A stretch of DNA of 23,387 nt from Neisseria perflava (GCF_024170405.1 NZ_JALJYC010000031.1:1-23387); one strand, 5' to 3'; counted from the stretch's first letter, positions 15,470 to 22,050 are shown. The notes: a model not told the origin generated them from the sequence alone. Made by a program: numbers and translations.

Positions 15470-16354
15470 TTACTGCAAATACAACTCTTCCACCAAAGCC
15501 AAAATTTCCGGCACTTCCGAGTGTGTCGTCAATCTGACTACCGTCGGGAAAAACAACAGCATTTCCGGAGACGGTCGCAATACGCGGCAATGTTTCAGTT
15601 CTAACCCTCTTACTTCCGACTCGGGCAACAACGCCGCTGCCTCTACACCACTTTCCATCAAACCGATAATAAAATGCGGCTGGGTAATACTCATCAAAAT
15701 ATTCGGATGAATGCCGTTTTTGCGCAATTTATCCAACAAAAATTCAAACGTGCCTTGTCCTTCAATCCGTCGTAAAAAAATCAACGGAAAGTGACCGATG
15801 TCGTTTAGGGTTATGCTGTCACCATCAAAATCATGCAGCAGGTTTTCATGAATCACAGCTACTGAGCGCACCGCCGGCAAAGCCAATACATCATAATCGT
15901 CACACCGATTCGGCCGCTGTACCAACGCCACATCAATCTCTCCACTATGCAGCAAATCTTCCAAATGGCTGGAATCCGATACTGTCATGCGAAATTCGAT
16001 GTCGGGATGGCGCTTGAGCAGTTGTTCAATCAACACATTGAAATGGCTTTGAAATAAATGCGTTAAACCGATATTGACCTTGCGCTTTTCGCCACCGGCA
16101 AAACGCAGTGTTTCACTTTCTAAATCGCCAATTTTACGCAGGATATCCGCCGCATGACGATACAAAAACCAACCTGCTTCAGTCGACTCAACTTTATTGG
16201 GCAACCTTTTGAGCAAGGCCACACCCAACTCTTCTTCCAATTCTTGCAAACGCTTGCTCAACGGCGGTTGTGATATATGCAGAGCGTGTGCCGCACGACT
16301 GATACTGCCGCATTCGACCACGGTACAAAAATATTTCAAACGCTTTAAATCCAC
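15470..16354 (-). CDS. LysR-family transcriptional regulator, copy 1
   Basis: A 294-residue LysR-type regulator. The N-terminal winged helix-turn-helix reads LKYFCTVVECGSISRAAHALHISQPPLSKRLQELEEELG in outline (about 4-42). The C-terminal effector domain includes VNIGLTHLFQSHFNVL and IDVALVQRP. The effector is unknown. The longest frame begins at TTG 16369, but GTG at 16352-16354 has GGAGAG seven bases upstream and gives the normal LysR start VDLKRLKYF, so I use it; the TTG overlaps that ribosome site. The gene diverges from the second DUF554 gene, a common arrangement for a LysR regulator and its target. Confidence 0.9.
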   Translation of the reverse strand: MDLKRLKYFCTVVECGSISRAAHALHISQPPLSKRLQELEEELGVALLKRLPNKVESTEAGWFLYRHAADILRKIGDLESETLRFAGGEKRKVNIGLTHLFQSHFNVLIEQLLKRHPDIEFRMTVSDSSHLEDLLHSGEIDVALVQRPNRCDDYDVLALPAVRSVAVIHENLLHDFDGDSITLNDIGHFPLIFLRRIEGQGTFEFLLDKLRKNGIHPNILMSITQPHFIIGLMESGVEAAALLPESEVRGLELKHCRVLRPSPEMLLFFPTVVRLTTHSEVPEILALVEELYLQ

Positions 16355-16418
16355 GACCCGGCTCTCCAAATGGGAAACTGCTTATTTTACCGCTTTCCAC
16401 CGCCATCAACGTCTATTT

Positions 16419-16430
16419 TTCAGACGGCCT
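16419..16430 (-). repeat. Single AG-DUS upstream of the LysR gene
   Basis: TTCAGACGGCCT lies in the 278-bp divergent region between LysR copy 1 and DUF554 copy 2. It is unpaired. Confidence 0.85.
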
Positions 16431-16470
16431 GACCTAAGCCTTATCCATCCGCCATACCCCGCCCATTCGG

Positions 16471-16499
16471 TTGAGCCGCCAACAGGTTAAGGGTAAAAT
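16471..16499 (+). promoter_or_regulatory. Promoter of the second DUF554 gene
   Basis: TTGAGC (16471-16476) and TAAAAT (16494-16499) have a 17-bp spacer. This predicts a leader of about 125 bases before the ATG at 16633. Confidence 0.6.
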
Positions 16500-16500
16500 A

Positions 16501-16597
16501 GCCGCCTTTTACAGCGGCAAGCGCTTCTGCCGCCCATATGCCGTCTGAAAATGATTTTTTGAAATCCAATGCTTCTCAACACGCATTCAGACGGCCT
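16501..16597 (+). promoter_or_regulatory. Structured leader with two hairpins
   Basis: Downstream of the promoter, GCCGC...GCGGC (16501-16518) forms a short hairpin. A DUS pair of mixed type follows: ATGCCGTCTGAA at 16538-16549 and TTCAGACGGCCT at 16586-16597. Both lie between promoter and start codon, where a terminator-like stem could attenuate expression. No T-run follows the second stem. Confidence 0.45.
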
Positions 16598-16632
16598 AAT
16601 ACCTATAAATCCCTCCTCAAACAGGAACGCTT

Positions 16633-17358
16633 ATGAATTTCCCTGTCGGCCCGCTGGTTAATGCGGCGGCCATTATCGGCGGCGCGCTGTGCGGCGCCAC
16701 GCTGGGTGCCAAACTTCCCGAGCGCGTGCGCGCCAATCTACCTACTTTATTCGGTCTGCTCTCAACCGGCCTTGGCGTAATGGCTGTGCCCAAGGTGCAA
16801 TATTATGCGGCGGTCAGCCTGTCAGCGGTTATCGGCACGGCGCTGGGCGAATGGTTCAACATCGAAAAAGGCATCAGCACCACCGTGACCGCCACGCGCT
16901 CGTATGCGGAGAAATTATTGCCGACAAAAGGCGATATGTCGGCGGAAAAATTCGTGGAAAATTATGTGTCGCTGGTGGTCTTGTTCTGCGTCAGCGGCAT
17001 GGGTATTTTCGGCGCCATGCAGGAAGGCATGACGGGCGACCCATCGATTTTGTACATCAAGTCGATTTTGGACGTGTTCACCGCCATGATTTTCGCCATC
17101 GGCTTGGGCATGATGGTGGCGTTTATTGCCATCCCGCAAACGCTGTTGCAGCTGATTTTGTTTTTCCTCGCCGCGCTGATTGTGCCGCTGACCACACCCG
17201 CCATGCGTGCCGACTTTACCGCCCTCGGCGGCCTGATGATGTTGATGACGGGCTTCCGCATTATGGGGATTAAGTCTTTCCCCGTTGCCAATATGCTGCC
17301 GGGGCTGCTGCTGGTCATGCCGATTTCGCATTTTTGGGCAGAATTTATCGCGCATTGA
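16633..17358 (+). CDS. DUF554 family membrane protein, copy 2
   Basis: A 241-residue paralogue of the protein at 14105-14833, with the same topology and the same conserved blocks: KLPERVRANLPTLFGLLSTGLGVM, EGMTGDPSILYIKSILDVF and FRIMGIKSFPVANMLPGLLLVMP. The family function is unknown. It differs from copy 1 mainly in the loop between the third hydrophobic segment and the central block. The ATG has AGGAAC upstream. Unlike copy 1, it has its own promoter and a long structured leader, and it diverges from a LysR gene. A terminator follows at once. Codons are more GC-rich than in copy 1. Confidence 0.9.
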   Translation: MNFPVGPLVNAAAIIGGALCGATLGAKLPERVRANLPTLFGLLSTGLGVMAVPKVQYYAAVSLSAVIGTALGEWFNIEKGISTTVTATRSYAEKLLPTKGDMSAEKFVENYVSLVVLFCVSGMGIFGAMQEGMTGDPSILYIKSILDVFTAMIFAIGLGMMVAFIAIPQTLLQLILFFLAALIVPLTTPAMRADFTALGGLMMLMTGFRIMGIKSFPVANMLPGLLLVMPISHFWAEFIAH

Positions 17359-17371
17359 TGAAAAATGAAAA

Positions 17372-17405
17372 ATGCCGTCTGAAAATCTGTATTTTCAGAC
17401 GGCAT
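17372..17405. terminator. Bidirectional AT-DUS hairpin
   Basis: ATGCCGTCTGAAAAT (17372-17386) and its reverse complement (17391-17405) form a 15-bp stem with a 4-base loop, between the convergent DUF554 copy 2 and the lipoprotein gene. Both arms are of the AT type. Confidence 0.88.
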
Positions 17406-17426
17406 GATGTTTACAGGCGGTTCACA

Positions 17427-17912
17427 TTAAAACATGCTGTGCCCGCTGACGGTTTTGGCCGGTACGCTTTGAACCACGTCCCAATGCTCAACGATTTTGC
17501 CGTTGCCGTCCAAACGGAAAATATCAATCACTGCCTCGCCCAAATCTTGGGCGTGGTTCTGGCTGTGCAAATGCAACCAGACAAAATCGCCGTCGGCAAT
17601 CACGCGTTTGATGGTTACATGCGACTGCGGATATTCTTTAAACAACGGCGACATCGCGTCAACAAACGCTTTTCCGCCGTCGGCTACCTGCGGATTATGC
17701 TGGATATAGGGTTCGGCAACGTATTTGTCGGTGGCTTCTTGCAATTTGTGCTGGTTAAACGCCAAGTCGTAAAACGCCAATACATTGGCTTTGTTCCGCT
17801 CAGTTTGGCTCTGCACCTGTGCCACCGGCTGCGGTTTCAGGCTTTGTCCGGCGCAAGCACTCAAAGCGAAAGCTGCGATACCGGCTGCTGCCAGCATTTT
17901 GATTTTACTCAT
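17427..17912 (-). CDS. SnoaL-like (NTF2 fold) predicted lipoprotein
   Basis: A 161-residue protein. A lipoprotein signal peptide is seen: MSKIKMLAAAGIAAFALSAC with lipobox LSAC and C20 as the modified cysteine. The mature part resembles SnoaL-like NTF2-fold proteins, with FYDLAFNQHKLQEA, YIQHNPQVADG and the closing IDIFRLDGNGKIVEHWDVVQ. The activity is unknown; relatives are predicted aldol-type catalysts or small-ligand binders. The longer frame starts at TTG 17933; ATG 17912 has GAGGAA before it and gives a normal signal peptide. The next gene upstream on the minus strand is a cytosolic paralogue, with a terminator between them. Confidence 0.82.
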   Translation of the reverse strand: MSKIKMLAAAGIAAFALSACAGQSLKPQPVAQVQSQTERNKANVLAFYDLAFNQHKLQEATDKYVAEPYIQHNPQVADGGKAFVDAMSPLFKEYPQSHVTIKRVIADGDFVWLHLHSQNHAQDLGEAVIDIFRLDGNGKIVEHWDVVQSVPAKTVSGHSMF

Positions 17913-17936
17913 TTTTTGATTCCTCTTTTTCAAACC

Positions 17937-17974
17937 AAGGCCGTCTGAAAATCAGTCTGCTTTCAGACGGCCTT
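17937..17974 (-). terminator. DUS hairpin between the two SnoaL-like genes
   Basis: AAGGCCGTCTGAAA (17937-17950) pairs with TTTCAGACGGCCTT (17961-17974), a 14-bp stem and 10-base loop, 16 bp after the stop of the cytosolic gene. It suggests the two paralogues are separate transcription units, though no clear promoter for the lipoprotein gene is visible. Confidence 0.78.
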
Positions 17975-17989
17975 AATGCATGTATCTGT

Positions 17990-18364
17990 TTACTTCACCG
18001 GAAACATGGCATGGCCGTTAACCGCTTGTTCTGCGGGCACTTCCTCCTGCATCACATCCCAATGCTCGACAATTTTGCCGTTTACGTCCACACGGAAAAT
18101 ATCCACGGCCAACATGGTTTTGCCGTACCAGTTGTGATAACGGTTGTGCGCCATTACCAGATCGCCTTCCGCCATTACCAAACCTGTTTCCACGCTTATG
18201 GTATTGCCTTCGCTGCTGATAAAACCGCGCAATACGTCTAGGCCGTTGGGCATTTGCGGATTATGCTGAATCATATCGCCCGCCCAATAGGTCTCGGCTT
18301 TAGCCAGATTTTTCTGGTTGAATACGATGTCGAGATATTCGGTCACGATTTGTTTATTGTTCAT
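17990..18364 (-). CDS. SnoaL-like (NTF2 fold) cytosolic protein
   Basis: A 124-residue protein with no signal peptide. It shares the pattern of its neighbour: YLDIVFNQKNLAKAETYW, MIQHNPQMPNG, the central GLVMAEGDLVMAHNRYH and the closing VDIFRVDVNGKIVEHWDVMQEEVP. It belongs to the predicted SnoaL-like group (COG4922 type); no reaction is established. AGGAGT precedes the ATG. The SDR-like gene just upstream on the same strand is separated by a hairpin. The shared HNPQ and IVEHWDV residues suggest a common binding pocket with the lipoprotein. Confidence 0.85.
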   Translation of the reverse strand: MNNKQIVTEYLDIVFNQKNLAKAETYWAGDMIQHNPQMPNGLDVLRGFISSEGNTISVETGLVMAEGDLVMAHNRYHNWYGKTMLAVDIFRVDVNGKIVEHWDVMQEEVPAEQAVNGHAMFPVK

Positions 18365-18389
18365 GTCATCACTCCTGATGTCGGTAAAA

Positions 18390-18424
18390 AGGCCGTCTGA
18401 AAATCAATCTGTTTTCAGACGACC
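18390..18424 (-). terminator. DUS hairpin with one decayed arm
   Basis: AGGCCGTCTGAA (18390-18401) faces TTCAGACGACC (18414-18424), in which one base differs from the DUS. The stem remains mostly paired, followed on the minus strand by other sequence. It lies 22 bp past the stop of the reductase-like gene. Confidence 0.65.
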
Positions 18425-18446
18425 CCGTATCACTATCTTTTTGAAT

Positions 18447-19097
18447 TTAAACTATTTCTGCTACTGTAAAGCGTTCAAACAAATGCGCTTTGTTTTCTGC
18501 GGCATCCACAATCGCGCAGGCCAAATCGGGTGCGGAAATATTGGCCGGTTGGCCGTCGGTGAACAAAACTTCGTCTTTGCCGGTGCGGTATTTACCGCTG
18601 CGGGTGTCGATGTTGCCGATAAACGCGGCAGGCGGCGAGATAAACGACCAGTTGATATCACGTCGCGCTTGCAGGTCTTTCAACCAATTGCGTGCGGCGT
18701 TGGCCCCGTCGTAAATTTCTTTCGGAAACTCAGGCGTATCAATCAATTGCACGCCCGGCGCCACATACAGGCTGCCTGCACCACCAACGGCCAGCAGATA
18801 CGGCACTTGCGCGGTTTTGGCCGCTTCGGTAATCGCTGCCGCACCTTTGGCAAAATCCGCGCCGCCGTTCGGATTGCTCCAGCCGCCGTTAAACGCGCTG
18901 ACAACGGCGTCAAAGCCTTTGAGCTGCCCGGCAAAATCTGCCGCGTTCACATCAAACGCCACGGCTTTGATGTTGTCGCCTTGTTGCACTTTTTCCACGC
19001 TGCGGGCGAATGCGGTCACTTCATGGCCGCGTGCGGCAGCTTCTTTGACGACGGCTTTGCCGACTGTGCCGGTGGCACCGATAATGGCGATTTTCAT
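18447..19097 (-). CDS. NAD(P)-binding SDR-like protein (atypical, NmrA/YwnB type)
   Basis: A 216-residue single-domain Rossmann protein. The dinucleotide site is IIGATGTVGKAVV at residues 4-16. VVSAFNGGW, YLLAVGGAGSLYV and INWSFISPPAAF follow the pattern of the atypical short-chain dehydrogenases related to YwnB and NmrA. The usual YXXXK catalytic pair is not evident, so it may be a reductase of unknown substrate or a redox-sensing protein. AAGGAG precedes the ATG. It diverges from a LysR gene across a promoter region holding an operator-like dyad, so it is a likely target of that regulator. Confidence 0.85.
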   Translation of the reverse strand: MKIAIIGATGTVGKAVVKEAAARGHEVTAFARSVEKVQQGDNIKAVAFDVNAADFAGQLKGFDAVVSAFNGGWSNPNGGADFAKGAAAITEAAKTAQVPYLLAVGGAGSLYVAPGVQLIDTPEFPKEIYDGANAARNWLKDLQARRDINWSFISPPAAFIGNIDTRSGKYRTGKDEVLFTDGQPANISAPDLACAIVDAAENKAHLFERFTVAEIV

Positions 19098-19153
19098 GGT
19101 GTTTTACTCCTTAATCAATAAAACATTCGTTGTTGAATCAGTTGGTGAAACGG

Positions 19154-19182
19154 ATTATAAGGCCGTCTGAAACACTTGATAA
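19154..19182 (-). promoter_or_regulatory. Promoter of the SDR-like gene, DUS in its spacer
   Basis: On the minus strand TTATCA (19177-19182) and a consensus TATAAT (19154-19159) are separated by 17 bp. The whole AG-DUS at 19160-19171 lies in that spacer. Confidence 0.6.
19160..19171 (+). repeat. AG-DUS inside a promoter spacer
   Basis: AGGCCGTCTGAA occupies the first 12 bases next to the -10 hexamer within the 17-bp spacer of the reductase-like gene's promoter. Confidence 0.9.
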
Positions 19183-19201
19183 TCCCTGTTTGACTGATTA
19201 T
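19179..19201. promoter_or_regulatory. LysR-type operator candidate
   Basis: ATAATC (19179-19184) and GATTAT (19196-19201) are perfect inverted arms separated by 11 bases. This fits the LysR T-N11-A pattern. It lies between divergent LysR and SDR-like genes and overlaps the -35 of the latter. Confidence 0.55.
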
Positions 19202-19224
19202 ATTATTAAGCTTAACTACATAAT

Positions 19225-19236
19225 AGGCCGTCTGAA
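19225..19236 (+). repeat. AG-DUS abutting the LysR start codon
   Basis: AGGCCGTCTGAA ends at the base directly before the ATG of LysR copy 2, taking the place where a Shine-Dalgarno would normally be. Confidence 0.9.
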
Positions 19237-20127
19237 ATGCAAGACACCAAACCGCTTTTGGTCTTTGCCGCCGTGTTGGAACACGGCAGCATGAACGCCG
19301 CCGCTGCCGCGCTGGGCATGACCCCGTCTGCCGTCAGCCAGCACATCAACCGCTTGGAAAGCGTACACGGTATCAAGCTGCTCAACCGCAGCACGCGCCG
19401 CCTCACGCCGACCAACGCGGGGCGCACCCTCGGCAGCTACTGCCGCCGCCTGCGCGATACGTTGGATCAAACGCATACCGCCATCGTCAATCTGAAAACC
19501 GAACCGGCAGGCGAGCTGCACATGGCGCTGACTTCCGGTGTGATTCAGGCGCCCGCTTTTCAGACGGCCTTGGCGCGCCTGCAACACGAATACCCGCAAA
19601 TCCGCCCTGTGCTGCATTTGAGCGACACGCTGGAAAACCTGCAACAGGCGCAGATAGATATGGCGATTCGCGGCGGCGAACGCGCTTTGGACGATCCGAA
19701 TCTGGTGGCGCGGCATTTGGTCACTTGGCCGTACCAAATCTGTGCCGCGCCCGATTATCTGGCGCAACATCCGCCGATTACCCGTCCCGAGCAGCTGCAC
19801 GCCCACCGCTGGCTGCACTTTGCCCCTGTGCGCACCACGCTGCACTGTCGTAACGAAAGCTATTTTCTCGATATCGCCGACAGCATGTATTGCAACCAAA
19901 TCGCCGCCGTGCACAGCCTGACCGTAAGCGGCTTCGGCTTGTCGGAGCAGGTTATCGGCGAAGTGGAAGCGCTGGTGGCCGACGGCCGTCTGAAAATTGT
20001 GTTACCCGAATGGACGCTGCCGCCGGTCAACCTCTATTTGGTCACGCCCTACCGCGTGCAGTCGGCCAAAACCGAAGCGGCGGTACAGATTTTTCAGGAA
20101 AGTTTTACGCAAGGGGAACGGGTATGA
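19237..20127 (+). CDS. LysR-family transcriptional regulator, copy 2
   Basis: A 296-residue LysR regulator. The DNA-binding domain reads LLVFAAVLEHGSMNAAAAALGMTPSAVSQHINRLE in outline (about 7-41), then TRRLTPTNAGR. The effector domain contains MAIRGGERALDDPNLVARHLV, and the later VSGFGLSEQV resembles the CrgA/LrhA-like branch seen in Neisseria. Its ATG follows a DUS directly, with no Shine-Dalgarno; initiation may rely on another signal or on weak pairing by the AGG of the DUS. It diverges from the SDR-like gene and overlaps the next gene by four bases (ATGA). Two DUS cores lie inside (19559-19570 and 19985-19994). Confidence 0.92.
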   Translation: MQDTKPLLVFAAVLEHGSMNAAAAALGMTPSAVSQHINRLESVHGIKLLNRSTRRLTPTNAGRTLGSYCRRLRDTLDQTHTAIVNLKTEPAGELHMALTSGVIQAPAFQTALARLQHEYPQIRPVLHLSDTLENLQQAQIDMAIRGGERALDDPNLVARHLVTWPYQICAAPDYLAQHPPITRPEQLHAHRWLHFAPVRTTLHCRNESYFLDIADSMYCNQIAAVHSLTVSGFGLSEQVIGEVEALVADGRLKIVLPEWTLPPVNLYLVTPYRVQSAKTEAAVQIFQESFTQGERV

Positions 20128-20402
20128 CGGCAGAAAATTGGTGCGTGTATCTGATTTTGTGTGCCGACCAATCGCTCTACTGCGGCATCAGCAACCGCCC
20201 AGCCGAGCGCTTTGCCGCGCATTGCAACGGCAGGGCTGCAAAATACACCCGTATCCGTAAGCCTTTGTCTATGCGGATTATTTCGGAAAATATGGATAAA
20301 AGCGCAGCCTTGAAACGTGAGATGGAAATCAAGAAAATGCGGGCGGCTAACAAGCGGGATTTATGGGCGGCTGCGGCGGAATGTGAAGTTGAGGCCGTCT
20401 GA
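20124..20402 (+). CDS. GIY-YIG nuclease-family protein (UPF0213, YhbQ-like)
   Basis: A 92-residue single-domain protein. The GIY-YIG signature appears as VYLILCADQSLYCGISN (residues 8-24). The conserved arginine region is RPAERFAAHCNGRAAKYTR, and the glutamate region is SAALKREMEIKKM. UPF0213 proteins are small nucleases or DNA-binding proteins of uncertain role. The start overlaps the LysR stop as ATGA, implying translational coupling. The frame is open far upstream, but the coupling and family length place the start here. The last codons and TGA stop lie within a DUS, which also forms a terminator arm. Confidence 0.88.
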   Translation: MTAENWCVYLILCADQSLYCGISNRPAERFAAHCNGRAAKYTRIRKPLSMRIISENMDKSAALKREMEIKKMRAANKRDLWAAAAECEVEAV

Positions 20403-20423
20403 ACATGGCGTTTCAGACGGCCT
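20392..20423 (+). terminator. DUS hairpin holding the stop codon
   Basis: AGGCCGTCTGAA (20392-20403) and TTCAGACGGCCT (20412-20423) form a 12-bp stem and 8-base loop. The TGA stop of the GIY-YIG gene (20400-20402) is inside the first arm. There is no strong T-run. Confidence 0.75.
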
Positions 20424-20445
20424 GCCCTACCCTGCCTGCGCCGTT

Positions 20446-20454
20446 TGTTATAAA
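20446..20454 (+). promoter_or_regulatory. Extended -10 promoter of ubiG
   Basis: TGTTATAAA gives a TGN extension and TATAAA as the -10, about 33 bp before the ubiG ATG. It has the same form as the fabI promoter. No clear -35. Confidence 0.5.
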
Positions 20455-20487
20455 ATTCCCTTTTATTTCCCATCACGAAAGCCCGCC

Positions 20488-21204
20488 ATGACCGCGACCC
20501 AGCAACAAAACGTCGATGACAAAGAGATTGCCAAATTCAGCCAAATCGCCGACAAATGGTGGGACAAAACCGGCGAATTCAAACCCTTGCACGACATCAA
20601 TCCGCTGCGTTTGGGCTATATTGACCGTTTGGGTCGATTGGCGGACAAACAGGTATTGGATGTCGGCTGCGGCGGCGGTATTTTGGCTGAAAGCATGGCC
20701 AAACGTGGTGCGGCACAAGTGCTCGGCATTGATATGGCGGAAAAATCGCTGCAAACGGCTGCCGAACATGCCGCCACGCAGGGTGTGGACAATATTGCCT
20801 ACCGCTGCGTGCGCGTGGAAGATTTGGCGGCCGAGCAGCCGCACAGCTTTGATGTCGTCACCTGTATGGAAATGATGGAACATGTGCCCGATCCCGCCGC
20901 CATCGTCCGCGCCTGCACCGAGCTGGTTAAGCCGGATGGGATGGTGTTTTTCTCTACCATCAACCGCAACCCGAAATCTTATTTACACCTGATTATCGGT
21001 GCAGAATATGTGCTGAATTTCGTGCCGAAAGGGACGCACGATTGGCAAAAATTCATTACCCCGGCAGAGCTGGCGCGGATGTGCCGTCAAGCAGGGTTGG
21101 ATGTGGTGGATACCAAAGGCATGACGTATAATCTGTTGACTAAACAATACTCGCTGTGTGACTCAACCGAAGTGAACTATATGATTGCCTGCCGTCCGAT
21201 GTAA
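20488..21204 (+). CDS. ubiG: Ubiquinone biosynthesis O-methyltransferase UbiG
   Basis: A 238-residue SAM-dependent methyltransferase carrying out both O-methylations of ubiquinone synthesis. The N-terminal DDKEIAKFSQIADKWWDKTGEFKPLHDINPLRLGYI block is diagnostic of UbiG. SAM motif I is VLDVGCGGG (56-64), and GIDMAEKSL carries the next acidic residue. KPDGMVFFSTINRNPKSY and HDWQKFITPAEL follow. The frame is open upstream to 20317, but the family N-terminus fits the ATG at 20488. The ribosome site is weak. A DUS hairpin follows. It shares a pathway with the ubiX remnant 6.5 kb away. Confidence 0.96.
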   Translation: MTATQQQNVDDKEIAKFSQIADKWWDKTGEFKPLHDINPLRLGYIDRLGRLADKQVLDVGCGGGILAESMAKRGAAQVLGIDMAEKSLQTAAEHAATQGVDNIAYRCVRVEDLAAEQPHSFDVVTCMEMMEHVPDPAAIVRACTELVKPDGMVFFSTINRNPKSYLHLIIGAEYVLNFVPKGTHDWQKFITPAELARMCRQAGLDVVDTKGMTYNLLTKQYSLCDSTEVNYMIACRPM

Positions 21205-21227
21205 GAAATAATACTTTAACAAACATA

Positions 21228-21264
21228 AATGCCGTCTGAAAATTTGAATTTTTCAGACGGCATT
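21228..21264. terminator. Bidirectional AT-DUS hairpin
   Basis: AATGCCGTCTGAAAA (21228-21242) and its reverse complement (21250-21264) make a 15-bp stem with a 7-base loop between the convergent ubiG and the next minus-strand gene. Confidence 0.85.
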
Positions 21265-21306
21265 CTCATATCATGATAAAGGTAAAAAAAGTATTTAATC
21301 CGCCTA

Positions 21307-21972
21307 TTAACGGCTCATCTCGCCCTGAATCGCGCGGATATTGGCTTCCCTGTCTTTAACCGCCTGAGTCAGGCGACCAATTTTGGCCTGATCGCCTTTT
21401 TTCTTCGCTACGTTCAACTGTGCACGCGCACGCGCCAACGCTGCCTGCTCGTTACGGATTTCGTTTTGCAGAATTTGTTTGCGGGTCAGTTGCGGTTTGG
21501 GTTTGGCCGTTGGCGCCGCAATGACCGGAGCGGGGATAATTTTGGCTTTCCGGTTCAACTCGGCAGCACGCTCTTTAGCCGATTTCAAATCAACCGCACC
21601 GGTAGCAGCACCGGCCGCAGTCGGGCTTTTACCGTTGCGCAGTTTGATATCCAAGCGCGGATTGGCCGGATTTTCCGTTGCCGTTACGCTGCCGCTTTGA
21701 GTACGCGGCAAAATTTTAATATCGCCCAGTTCCGGTGCAGCCTGACCGGGGGCTTCCTTTAAATTGACTTTTTCGGGTACGGCTTTCTCCGCTTCTTCAG
21801 TTGGAATATCGGCAGTACCATCCGTATGGGATTCTGTGCAATGGTTACCGATTTTTCTATCAGTATAGACAATGCCACCATCCACTTTACAAATATAGCT
21901 GACAGCCTGGGCAGACAGGCTTACTGTACCTAAGCCTAAAGCCAAAATCATTTGGTAAACAATCGGTTTCAT
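21307..21972 (-). CDS. Secreted DUF4124-like protein with helical basic tail
   Basis: A 221-residue protein I cannot name. Residues 1-23 look like a cleaved signal peptide ending in SAQA. The next part, YICKVDGGIVYTDRKIGNHC, resembles the DUF4124 pattern of a short beta domain with two cysteines. A low-complexity middle rich in alanine, proline and lysine leads to a C-terminal helix (about 161-219) with the run ALARARAQLNVAKKKGDQAKI, likely a coiled coil. It should be periplasmic or envelope-associated. The upstream -10 is consensus, but the ribosome site is weak. It may bind cell wall or other proteins; no activity can be inferred. Confidence 0.75.
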   Translation of the reverse strand: MKPIVYQMILALGLGTVSLSAQAVSYICKVDGGIVYTDRKIGNHCTESHTDGTADIPTEEAEKAVPEKVNLKEAPGQAAPELGDIKILPRTQSGSVTATENPANPRLDIKLRNGKSPTAAGAATGAVDLKSAKERAAELNRKAKIIPAPVIAAPTAKPKPQLTRKQILQNEIRNEQAALARARAQLNVAKKKGDQAKIGRLTQAVKDREANIRAIQGEMSR

Positions 21973-22000
21973 GCTATGTGTTTCAATAGGGAAAGTCGTT

Positions 22001-22006
22001 ATTATA
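22001..22006 (-). promoter_or_regulatory. Consensus -10 for the DUF4124-like gene
   Basis: TATAAT on the minus strand, about 28 bp before the ATG. No good -35 box at 16-18 bp. Confidence 0.45.
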
Positions 22007-22050
22007 CTATGCTGTCTGTAAACTGAGTGGATATGATGGTTAGCGGCTGT

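Noticed and set aside
16355..16369. TTG start for LysR copy 1
   Set aside because: The TTG overlaps the GGAGAG ribosome site of the better GTG start at 16354, which also gives the usual LysR N-terminus.
17913..17933. TTG start for the lipoprotein gene
   Set aside because: It overlaps the GAGGAA ribosome site serving the ATG at 17912, and the longer form spoils the signal peptide.
19890..20123. Upstream extension of the GIY-YIG frame
   Set aside because: It lies inside the LysR gene in another frame and lacks family similarity.
278..21264. Many DUS inverted repeats considered as CRISPR or transposon ends
   Set aside because: They are the standard Neisseria uptake signal, irregularly spaced, without spacers or transposase genes.
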